Assembly (NCBI RefSeq): GCF_019175385.1
Contig: NC_083339.1
Coordinates: forward strand, 110,903,601-110,967,600
Direction of reading: 5' to 3'
Length of the DNA: 64,000 bases
Source: Lycium barbarum
Lineage: Eukaryota > Streptophyta > Magnoliopsida > Solanales > Solanaceae
Part shown: positions 26,465 through 36,165 of the stretch, piece by piece
Numbering within the stretch: position 1 is the first letter of the stretch
How the letters are laid out: each line of letters starts with the position of its first letter
Program-made: the position numbers and the translations under genes
The notes under the pieces: model-generated
What the model was told of the DNA's origin: nothing
The model's database searches: none
Seen by the model: the letters and a program-made list of their open reading frames with translations, nothing else

Positions 26465-26487
26465 CCCCCCCCCCCCCCCCCCCCCCC
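26465..26487. repeat. Run of 23 C
   Basis: Uninterrupted cytosine tract just upstream of the GRF-like reading frame. It could form a quadruplex or i-motif. The assembled length of such runs is unreliable. Confidence 0.9.
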
Positions 26488-26496
26488 TCCAAAATC

Positions 26497-27077
26497 ATGT
26501 CTCAAAGATCTGAAATGTCAAACTTTGCTATAGAACTCGATGTTTATGAATGTGGTCGTTATTGTAAGCTGAAAACATCAAGGACCGAAGATAATCCGGG
26601 GCGTCATTTTTTTGGTGTTGTAAAGTGCCCGAAGTAAGTGTTTTTACAATTTTTTAGGGTTTAATTTCTTTTTACATTGTCTACATATTTTACTTTTAAA
26701 AACTGATTTTCTTGTAATGTTTATAGGATATGGGCAGTTACAAATATTTTTGTTAGGAAGATAGCATTCCCGTGGATAAAACGGTGGCGCCGAAGATTAA
26801 AAAGCCTCCTGTTGATAGAGATACCGCAACTTCACATATCTCAAGAGACACCGTGAAGTTTGAATTGGAATTTAAGCTTATGGAAGCTAAAGAAAAGATT
26901 GACCTTTTGGAGGTATTGCTAAAAGAATCCAAAGAAAAACAAAGTTTTCTCAAGGCTAACCTTAGATATACTCAACATGAGAAAAATGCTTTGAAAGAAA
27001 AACTGAAATTTTGGAAGATTATTTGTGCTATGTTGTTGTTGTTGTTGTTGTTTGTTTCTATGTATTTTGTTTATTAA
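26497..27077 (+). pseudogene. GRF-type zinc finger protein with coiled coil and C-terminal membrane helix, broken
   Basis: Exon 1 (26497-26633) encodes ECGRYCKLKTSRTEDNPGRHF, the first half of a GRF zinc finger (CG...L.TS.T..NPGR.F). A gtaagt...ttatag intron (26634-26726) follows. Exon 2 gives the second half (YKYFC), then a TAG stop where the family has Trp, then a Glu/Lys-rich coiled coil of about 60 residues and a Leu-rich membrane helix ending FVSMYFVY. Exon phases do not agree, which implies an indel in exon 1. Small GRF/coiled-coil/membrane proteins are common in plant genomes. Whether this one was captured or belonged to the MULE is undecided. Confidence 0.65.
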
Positions 27078-27515
27078 GTTTAATGTTTTTATGTATTTTT
27101 TTAATGTATTTTTTATTTATTTTGTTACTTTTATGTACTTTGGTTTAACTAGTTGCACGTTTTCATTTATTATGTAATCCTCACCCTTTATGTACTAATT
27201 TATCTATTTTTTCTTAATTGTGAATTGTTGAACTTTTTGTGTATTATTAACTCTAAGAAGATTATTTAAATTAATAATAGACTATAACAATCAAAGAAAA
27301 TTTAAAAAACAAACTAAAAATATTCAAATTGGTGACTTCATCATAAACTAAAAATACAAATTAACAGCACGAGTCCGAAACTTAAACTACCCAAAATCTA
27401 AGAGAGTGAACCAAAATAACCCCTAATCATCATCAGAATAGAAGTCCTCAATATCGTCCTCAGAACAATATTTTAGGCTTCTTAAGACATATTTTTTTTC
27501 TGTAAATGTTAATTC
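27078..27515. other. MULE interior, AT-rich spacer
   Basis: Lies between the converging GRF-like ORF and the minus-strand ORF. It contains likely 3' untranslated sequence of both. No further frame is supported. Confidence 0.4.
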
Positions 27516-27846
27516 TCAACTTGTTGATGATGCTTGTTTTTTGGCCAACTTTAGCATGTAAAATCTACAACGTCTTGCTGGCATTCTGTTGTTTTCTTTT
27601 CTAATCCTTTGTACGACAAGCTCGTAAGTTTCTGGACCTACTCGAGGCATGGTTATTGAGTACATTGTTGGGATTTGAGCGTTGAGATTTTCCAAGTCAC
27701 GAACAAGACGTTTTGATTCGGCATGCCGATATGCCCATTCTTGGTGTAACCCGTAAAAATATTCTCGTGGATCTGAATATTTCACGCTGCAAAAATCATC
27801 ATTACGCTCTATAAGAAGGTGGGGTTTCAAATCGTCTAGTTTGAAA

Positions 27847-29423
27847 TAAACCTGTCAACGGGTCGGGCCGGGCCGATTCGGTTCCTTAATTTTCCAACCC
27901 GTTCGGTTCCGGGGCCGGTTCCGTTCCGGGTTGGGCTAACCGGGTTCAACCGGGCCGCTTTCCGTTAAGTTTCTATGGAACCCGTGCGGGTTCGGGTTCA
28001 ACCGGTTTGGGCCGGACCGGGTTTCATTAAAATAATATTTTTCTATTAACTAGTCTTTAACTAACTTAAATATTTAGAACTTAAATTCTTTAAAAAATTA
28101 ATTTAACGTCATTAACGAGTTTAAAATACAAACACAAATGGCTAACATTTATTAGTTATTCCAATTTTACAACATAACATTACAAGTTTACAAACACACA
28201 ACAATTTTGAGAAATTTTTAACAACAAACATGAAACTCGAGAAATGAACGATAAACATAAAGTTAATAAAGTAGCCAATAATTTTAGAACTTATGCACGT
28301 GGATCTGCCTCCGGGTGACGATTTTTAATGTGATGAACCAGCGGACCGGTACATACTCCTCCCGGGCCGAAATAACACTTCATGGTGAGTCCACAAATTT
28401 GGCATGTAACTTTATCATCTCCGAAAAATACAAAATAGTTCCACACGAAACTACTTATTCTTCTTAGAGGAGGAGGAGGAGGAGGATTATCGTTATTCAT
28501 TTTGAAGTTGAGAGTTGAGACTTGAGAGTTGAAACTTGAAAACTTGAAATTGAATTGTTGAAACTTCAAAATTAGAAGAAAGTTTTCAGTTTTGAGTTGT
28601 GAAGTACTAGAAGAACCCTTGATTTTCTACCTCCGCCCCTAATATTACTGGTACTAGTACTACTATTACCCCGAACTAATTTATAAGCTTTTTTAACAAA
28701 ACTCATTATGCAAGTTGAAAAATAAAAACACTAATAAAAATTAAATATATGATAAAAAAATACTAAAGAAGAGAAAGAGATGGAACGAGTGTACCAAATT
28801 TCCGCAATAATTGAAAGTCTTGAACCGTTGAATGCTACCACAAATTCACTTGGTTGTTGCTATTTTTTTTGTTTTTTCAAATAAACCTTAAATAAAATAA
28901 AACTAATTTAGAAAGCTAATAATATTTGTTACAACTTTGAGAGAGAATTTTTGCTGAAATTGATAATTAGAGGGAAATGATAATTGTGTGGAAAAAATAG
29001 GGGAAGGGTGGGGGCTATATATACAATTTCTAAAGGGATGCCATGCTTTAAAAAAAAATTTAAAAAAAGGAAAAAAGTGCACAAGTAGCCGTTGGCCAAA
29101 CGGTCATATGGCAAAAGTTTTGCTAGTAAGGACTGGCTACTGCCTTACACTCTGTTTTGTTTTTTTAAAAAAAAAAAATTGAAAAATGAAAAGTAGCTGT
29201 TAAACTGGGCTGGTCCAGTCTGGTTAACCGGTAAAGCCATGATGTGACATTACTGATTTGAACCGGTCCGGTCACCGGTGTGAATCCTTCAACCCATGCA
29301 GGTCCAGGTTGGTTCCCAAACCTGACCAACCCAATCGGATTCGACACGGTTCGGTCCGGTCCAAGCTCTTACTGGTTTGAACCTGTCCGGGTCCTGGTCA
29401 GCCCGGCCCGTTAGCCAGGCTTA
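27847..29423 (-). mobile_element. hAT-superfamily element, 1,577 bp, with exact 8-bp duplication
   Basis: Inverted ends taaacctgtcaacgggtcgg and (reverse complement of the right) taagcctggctaacgggccg are flanked by the identical 8-mer gtttgaaa (27839-27846 and 29424-29431). GC-rich subterminal zones at 27850-28025 and 29200-29410 repeat ggttcgg/ccggtt words on both sides. The only coding remnant is a BED zinc finger; no transposase core is present, so the copy is non-autonomous. Confidence 0.82.
28291..28500 (-). pseudogene. BED-type zinc finger fragment of a hAT transposase
   Basis: Starts at a Met followed by a six-Pro run, then SFVWNYF, CQICGLTMKC and HHIKNRH. This gives the C-X2-C...H-X4-H arrangement of BED fingers, which bind transposon ends in hAT transposases. 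The frame closes after about 70 residues (ending HPEADPRA), before any dimerisation or RNase-H-like domain. It could be a truncated transposase or an end-binding-only product. Confidence 0.65.
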
Positions 29424-29640
29424 GTTTGAAATCATTGTTATCAAGAAAACTTGTTTCACTGGAATAGCTGCTATGATTTGAACTATCATCATCACTGCTA
29501 TTCGAATCCTTTGGAAAGAATAAAGACCAATCTACATTTTTACTACTCGACATTGAATATGTTGTAGTCTAATAACAAATGAAAGGCTACTTATATAGTT
29601 GGAAACCCCCAAGTACCCTCGGGGGGTGGTCATTATGACC

Positions 29641-30160
29641 CTACCTACTTACTTTATTATAAAAAATATTAATCTTCATCGGAATCTCACAGTCCGAATC
29701 CCACTTGGATCTGAATCTTACGTAACCATGTTGACTATATTCTACTCTTAGGCAACGTATTTTCATCCAATTGTTCTCTTCGCGAAAACGGTTAAGATAA
29801 ATATTCAACTCTTGTGGATTGTCATGAGGCATTGACATAGCACGTTTTTTGGGCGTTTAAGCCTAATGACCTCTAGTTTTGTTCAAGTGCTGCAGCCTCC
29901 CTAACATGCCAATCCCACTCCTTTCTCATTGTATTATTGTATTGTCGATTGAATCTGTTGTTCGGGTTATTTGAGTATTTAAAATCCTCATCTAGTTCCC
30001 ATGTCCTACCCATTGCTTCGAATATGTCTGCTGGGGTAAAACATGTAATAGAACCAATATCAGCAAATTGGGTATAGAATGACATGATAACTCGTTTTAA
30101 TGTGAATGCTAGGTGTTCGTCAATCATGTTATATACTACTCCTTGATTTGACATCACCAA
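29641..30160 (-). pseudogene. Paralogue of the split MULE ORF, frameshifted
   Basis: The first frame (30160-29873) contains MRKEWDWHVREAAALEQN and then stops. The next frame (29838-29641) contains MPHDNPQELNIYLNRFREEN followed by NWMKIRCLRVE. Aligned with the ORF at 27516-27838 these share W..H..E, LNAQ, MP...P.E and R.R.ENN.M..R in order, so this is one gene of the same unknown family broken by a stop and frameshift. The N-terminal part (FTPADIFEAMGRTWELDEDF) has no counterpart that I can see. Confidence 0.55.
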
Positions 30161-30164
30161 CTTA

Positions 30165-31090
30165 TATTGTGCAACATTTAAATGCGCAAAATATGAGTTT
30201 TAAGACACACTATGCTTGATTTGACAACACCATGCTTATTATTTGTCCGCTTTTTATGACACTAGTTTGTATTGCGCTTTAAATGCGCAATATATGAGCC
30301 ATAGATGACAAACTATGCTTGACCGTTTTTTATAACACACTATGTTTGATGTGACAACATAATGCTCTATTATTTGACCGCTTTTTATGACACACTATGG
30401 TTGATGTGACAACACAATGCTGCATTATTTTTCCGTTTTTTATGACACTAACTTGTATTGCGCAATATTTAACTGCGCAATATATGAGCCATAGATGACA
30501 CACTATGCTTGTCCGTTTTGTATGACACACTATGCTTGATTTGACAATACAATGCTCCATTATTTGTCCGCTTTTTATGACACTAACTTGTATTGCGCAA
30601 CATTTAAATGCGCAATATATGAGCCATAGATGACACACTATGCTTGTCCGCTTTTTATGACATACTATGCTTGATTTGACAACAAAATGCTTCATTATTT
30701 ATCCGTTTTTTATGACGCTGACTTGTATTGCACAACATTTAAATGGGCAATATATGAGCCATAGATGATACACTATGCTTGACCGCTTTTTAGGACACAC
30801 TATGCTTGATGTGACAACACAATGCTCCATTATGTTTCCTCTTTTTATGACACTAACTTGTATTGCGCAATATTTAAATGCGCAATATAAGAGCCATAGA
30901 TGATACACTATGCTTGACCGCTTTTTATGACACACGATGCTTGATGTGACAACACAATGCTCCATTATTTGACCGCTTTTATGACACACTATGCTTGATG
31001 TGACAACATAATGCTGCATTATTTCAAAAATTTATCCTATTGCGCAACATTTTCATGCGCAAAAGTATTGCGCGGTATTGTCATGTGCAA
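30165..31090. repeat. Tandem array inside the MULE, period about 135 bp, rich in TTGCGCA dyads
   Basis: The word tgcgcaatatatgagccatagatga (with variants) starts near 30284, 30474, 30609, 30744 and 30880, spaced about 190, 135, 135 and 136 bp. Each unit has ttgcgcaacatttaaatgcgcaa, a dyad with 7-bp arms, plus repeated tttatgacacactatgcttg. The cysteine-rich minus-strand frames here just translate the repeat. Confidence 0.82.
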
Positions 31091-31675
31091 TAGGGTTTCC
31101 AAGTTTTTTAAATGTTCACTTCTACACTCATATTTGCCTATTTAATAAGAATGTTGGATGTGGTAAAAACTCATCCATTTCATAACTTTAAGTCTTTTAA
31201 GTGCTTGAAAAAAACCAAACTTCAGAGAAAAAATGTCTTCTCCATCTTCAACTGTTAAGGTTTCTCTATTCTGGGATGGAGATATACTTGATCACAATAA
31301 TACCATTCGTTATGGTATCAAGCCAAAGACCCATGTAAATTTTTCAACAACCTTGAATTATGAAACATTAGTCACTTACCTACAAAAAAATGAACACTGA
31401 TCCCACGCAATATGGATTATCTATAATTGGTAGATATCCACACACCGTTTCACAAGGTTTAGTGCTTTATGGTGTGTGGAATATCAATGATGATGACTCT
31501 TTGAGGGAGTATTTGAGGGCTTTGAAGAATATAGGGATTTAGTCTCCATTTATGTTCTTCAAATGTATATAGAAAAGATACCTGAAGAAGTCCCTCAAGT
31601 CCAGCCTACACATGATAACACTTATGGGGACTTTAGTTCTTATGGACACATTTTGAGTGGTCAAGTGCCACTGCA

Positions 31676-33166
31676 AAATCCAAGAGAATCACGAGATTCA
31701 AGTGCTAAGGAGCTTGCTAGGGTTTGTGAAACTCAAGATTTCCTTTGGTGTTGATGTTGGAGACTTCACTTAGTTGATCCAAGACTTGTTCTTGAGTGAT
31801 TAAGGTATAGATTTTACATCTTTTAATTCTTGAGTGATTAAGGTATAAATTGCATGAAGTCTCTTGACTATGGTATTGTTAATAATGTCATTGTTGTTTG
31901 GGAGTTGTTTTGGAATTTGATAGAAGTAGATGAAATAGGGGAAATGCTGCCAAATTTTTGCTAGCTTACGAATTATACTAGTTTGAACTTAAGGGTGTCT
32001 TTGAAGCCTAACCTTGGTATGAACCCTCTCAAATGTAGATTTCTCGGGCTTTAGAGGTGAACGTTAAGTAGTTAAGAAGACAGAAAAACATGTAAGGCTA
32101 ACCCTTCTTTCTTAAGGCATGATCCTATTGTTGTATACCTTCATGTGAAATCCATAATATCTTCCATGATGACTTTATTCCTAGAATTACTAAGCTCATA
32201 GTTCTTGATACTTTCATAATGTCATTGATTCCATCCCATATTAGTTGTTCCTTTAAGGAAAGATATAGTAAAAAGGATGATGACAATATTGCTCTTACCT
32301 ATGTAATTCTATATGTATATATATGTAAAGCTATGTACAACACCGAGTCCTATATGGCCGTGTATGATATCTATTGTGCACATCACTGATCAGTTGGGTA
32401 TGAATAACACCGAGTCCCATCATGGTCGGGTATGCTTCACACCGAGTCCCCTTGTGGCCGGGTATGTTACACACCGAGTCCTATTAAGGCCGGGTATGTT
32501 ATATTGATGATGCTAGGTATACATGTATGTATATGAATATGTATGGAAAGTCTCCTTAGAGAAAGGGATAAGTAAATGTGATGAACACCTCAAGAGGTAT
32601 AAATGGCTCTTCAATCTCATGTTGTCCTCCATGCTTTTATTATGTTATTGCTTATGCCTTACATACTCAGTACATTATTCGTACTGACGTCCTTTTGTTT
32701 GTGGACGCTGCGTCATGCCCGCAGGTGGATATGGAGACAGACTTGACTCTTAGGCTGCTTATTGAAGACTACTTAGAGTAGCTCCATTTGATTCGGAGCT
32801 GCAGCTATTGGTACTATTCTTTTATGTACATATATGGGCATGGCGGGGTCCTGTCCCGTCTTTATGATGTTGCATACTCCTATAGAGGCTCGTAGATAGT
32901 TGTGTATAGCTAGATGTCTCTTAGCCTTGTCGGCTCATATTTAGTATATCATTTTGATAGCCTTGTCGGCTTGTGTATATATATATGGGCATAGTTATTG
33001 ATGCAATATAAAAGTGCCTTAGCCCGATGGAAATGGTATTATTGATGCATAGAGATTATGAGTAGGCCATGTGTCTCACCTAGTTATGATTGTGGAAGAA
33101 TGATGAGAGATGCCCGGGTGGGTTAGCTTCGGGTGCCCGTCATGACCCTCCGGTTGGGTTGTGACA
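31676..33166 (+). repeat. 5' LTR of gypsy element 1, truncated and internally deleted
   Basis: Matches the 3' LTR from 41489 onward, so about 600 bp of its start are missing. A further block of about 250 bp present at 41635-41890 is also missing. It ends gttgtgaca directly before the primer site. It carries accgagtcc repeats (32341-32505) and hairpins at 32667-32687 and 32708-32724. Confidence 0.85.
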
Positions 33167-33170
33167 AAAG

Positions 33171-33182
33171 TGGTATCAGAGC
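33171..33182 (+). other. Primer binding site of gypsy element 1
   Basis: tggtatcagagc, an exact initiator tRNA-Met match, 4 nt downstream of the LTR end. Confidence 0.93.
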
Positions 33183-33230
33183 TGTTCCGTCCTAAGGTGT
33201 GTCTTCAAGCCGTGTCCAGTAGAGTCTTGT

Positions 33231-33260
33231 TTATGGGTGTGTTGCGCGACACACTTATAA
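33231..33260 (+). promoter_or_regulatory. Leader hairpin of gypsy element 1 with TGCGCG loop
   Basis: ttatgggtgtgt pairs with acacacttataa over 12 bp (two G-T wobbles) around the 6-nt loop tgcgcg, 48 nt after the primer site. It is equivalent in position to hairpins in two other elements of the window. Dimerisation role inferred. Confidence 0.55.
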
Positions 33261-33664
33261 GTAGGAGGTTGCGGGCATTTTGGAACGAATGACCTTTTTT
33301 CTTCATAGATCGTGCGATAGAGCCATGATATAAGGATTTCTCTTTCCTTAAGCGTGTGTTATGTATTTCAGAAATGCCTGTAAAGAGAAAAGCTACGGCA
33401 GCCCAAAAGGACAAGACAGTGGCAGGAAGGCGGACGGAGAAGTGCTGCCGACAGTTATTGAGGAGGGTGAGTCCCAGAATGAGGTTCCATCTCAGTCCTC
33501 TCATTCGTTGCCTATTTTAGAGGAGCATGAGGGAGCCTCAAACCCAGCTCCAGTACCCCCAGTTCCCTCACCCGATGCTTCGGGCCAAGAGATGAAAGAG
33601 GCCATTCACTTGCTGACTTAGTTGGTCGCCGCTCAGGCCCAGCGGCAAGGTATGGGACATGGTG

Positions 33665-36165
33665 TGTTACACCCTGGAAAATTTCACGTTACCAAGACTG
33701 TAGACGGCTTAGTATGAGCTCGAGGGAGAGTAAAGTTATACAAGGATTAGGGATAAAGATTATATTAAATGAGTATAAGAATAACATATATATGACATTT
33801 GGAGACCGTATGGTCTAAATCAGTTAATACGTTACTTGATGAATAGCCCTCGTAACCGTAAGTTAAGGTGGGACCCACATACCGGGTTTTATAAAGGACA
33901 TATGAAAAGTTATGTGAGTAGTACATGGGAAGTTGAGCAAGTCTTAAGAAGGACTCTTAAGCCAAATATGAGCATAAGCCCTTCTAAAGGATGATTTAAG
34001 AATATGTTTTCAGACGATCTGACTTAAAGAGGCCAAAACACTATTATAAATTTGGAACTTGGAAACACACCACAAATGAAAGTTGTAGATAATTGAAATA
34101 TCTTTCCAACCATAGGTCCTAGGACCTCACACAATATCAGAATCAAAAGTTATGATCATTTTAAAATAGACTGTCTGAGCAGAGGATTTACTCTGCGCGA
34201 ACACACCCCAAGGTGGCACAAACGCGCAGAGAAAACTCTAGGTTGGTTTAGAACGTTATATAAGGCTCTCTTTTAAGCAACCAAACACCTCATAAGCCAC
34301 CCCAAACTTCTGGAAACCCCTACCAACTTTTACATAACAAATTTTGGGTCCAAACCAGCTATAATCCCCGAATTCTGGCCCGGACAGTGTATAGTTGCGA
34401 TTGTAGAATCGTATAACGATGAGTTTTGGTTCAAGTTCAAGGAGGGACGTGAAGATATATCCATAATATTGGGAGTAACGTATAAATCTCTTATTATTAA
34501 TGTTAATTTCGATTTATTTACGGAGATAAAATCGTTAAATAATCATATAGCGGGTTGGTTAGTTGTGGAAATTGGCAAACGTCGTGAGGGATATTTTATG
34601 GTATATATTGGTGTTGGAAATGATGTTATTGTTGTTTTTGTTGGTTGGTGAATTATAATTTCAGGCTGGGCAAATAAACATGGGAGATGCTGCCCGAATT
34701 TAGATAGACTTTAAGGAAATTAAATTTAAAGGCTTAGGATAAGTATATAACAATGGGCCTAACCATAGTATGAATGGTCTTACATGTAGATTGTGAGACC
34801 GGAAATAGGCGGGAAAGCCGAGACGTGAATTCCCAGGTTTGTTAAGGCTGTTCCTTCTTTTCTTTGGCATGATCTCGACTACTGAGCCACCTTCGACTAT
34901 TCTCACCAGGATGTGCTATTCATGAAGATTATACTCAGGTTACCGTAACCCTAGTGTAATAATTCTTTCCAGTTAAGGACAGATATAAGAATGGTTGGGT
35001 TATATAAGATGATAGAATGACAAAAGGAATAACTAGTGTACATATTGTTTACAAGCTATTATGTTGCCTTTAAGATATCATTATATGTTTGCATATGCCT
35101 GGCCTATAAGCCATGGAGTTATTGCCTAGCCTATGAGCCATGGAGTTATTGCCTAGCCTATGAGCCATGGAGTTGATTATACCTGACATATGGGTCATGG
35201 AGTTGTTACCTGATCTGTGGGTCATGGAGTTGATTATACCGGACCTACGGGTCATGGAGTTGATTATATCTGACATACGGGTCATAGAGTTATTACCTGA
35301 CCTACGGGTCATGGAGTTGATTATACCTGAACTATGGGTCATGGAGTTGTTACCTGACCTACAGGTTATGGAGTTGATTATACGGGTCATGGAGTTGCTT
35401 AAACCTGACCTGCGGGTCATGGAGTTGATTATACCGGTACTATGAGTCATGGAGTTATCTATGTCTGACCTCCAAGTCACGGAGTTATATCTATAGAATT
35501 ATGTTACTTTGCCTCAGGTGAGAGGCAACCCAAGTAGAGTACCAACAAATGTTTTCTTAAGATATCCAGAGTATAGTTTGTTATTTCATTTCATTTGTTA
35601 TATGGCCTTACATACTCGGTACATTATTTCGTACTGACGTCCCTTTTGCTTGGGGGCGCTGCGTTCATGCCCGCAGGTTCAGGTAGCCAGACAGAGGATC
35701 CAACCCAGTAGGCCTTCCACTCAGCTATAGTCAGCGCACTCCACTTGGTTCGGAGTTGTAGTCCTTTTTGGTATGCTATTCTTACATGTATATATGGGTA
35801 TGACGGGGTCTTGTCCTGTCCTTTCTGCAGCTCATGTTCCCTAGAGGTCTGTAGATAGCTCTATGTAATTGGGATGTTATATAGCCTTGTTGACTCTCAG
35901 TTTTGTTGTTCAGCTACATAGCAGCCTCATCGGCTTGCTCAGTTGTGTATATATATTTTGGATGTGTGTGTGCCCAGTTTAGATGCGATAGCCAGCATTT
36001 ATGTATATATATATATATATATATATCCAGATTACGGCCTCACCGGCTTGTTGGTATTAATTGTGTGCAAGTAGTCCTTAGTAGAGTTTCAGATGTAGAG
36101 TGGTTCGCTTGGGCCTAGTTTGGCACCGAGTGCCGGTCACGCCGCTCCAGATTTGGGGTGTGACA
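33665..36165 (+). repeat. Solo LTR nested in gag of gypsy element 1
   Basis: 2,501 bp, tgttacaccc to ggggtgtgaca, flanked by the exact duplication tggtg (33660-33664 and 36166-36170). It contains a TATA-like ttatataagg (34257), a CTCTGCGCG...CGCGCAGAG inverted pair (34191-34230), a minisatellite, and hairpins at 35616-35637 and 35659-35676. It belongs to a different family from its host but shares the LTR core. It has no internal domain. Confidence 0.9.
35096..35500. repeat. Minisatellite of about 30 bp in the solo LTR
   Basis: Around 13 copies of a unit like gacctacgggtcatggagtt plus gattatacct, with variants such as tatgagccatggagttattg. The 'INSMTRRSG'-type and 'VMELIIPDL'-type frames over it are repeat translations. 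Confidence 0.88.

Larger units (their letters stand above)
27516..29553 (-). pseudogene. Unknown MULE-internal ORF, split by a hAT element
   Basis: Two coding pieces read in the same sense: 29553-29424 (MSSSKNVDWSLFF, then an Asp/Ser-rich acidic stretch) and 27838-27516 (DDLKPHLL, YFYGLHQEWAYRHAESKRL, MPRVGPETYELVVQRIRKEN, ending KKQASSTS). The hAT element sits exactly between them, and its 8-bp duplication accounts for the join. The C-terminal part is basic and looks helical. I recognise no family. It resembles the neighbouring broken ORF at 29641-30160, so the two form a small paralogous pair peculiar to this element. Confidence 0.6.

Noticed and set aside
30330..31019. Cysteine-rich minus-strand frames resembling secreted peptides
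   Set aside because: Produced by the 135-bp tandem array; no start context or conservation beyond the DNA repeat.
33361..33621. Stand-alone small protein
   Set aside because: It is the N-terminal piece of gypsy 1 gag, recognised by similarity to element 2 gag (LVAAQA continuation).
35070..35480. Repetitive protein-like frames on both strands
   Set aside because: Both strands are open only because the 30-bp minisatellite unit is a multiple of three without stops; no non-repeat coding signal.
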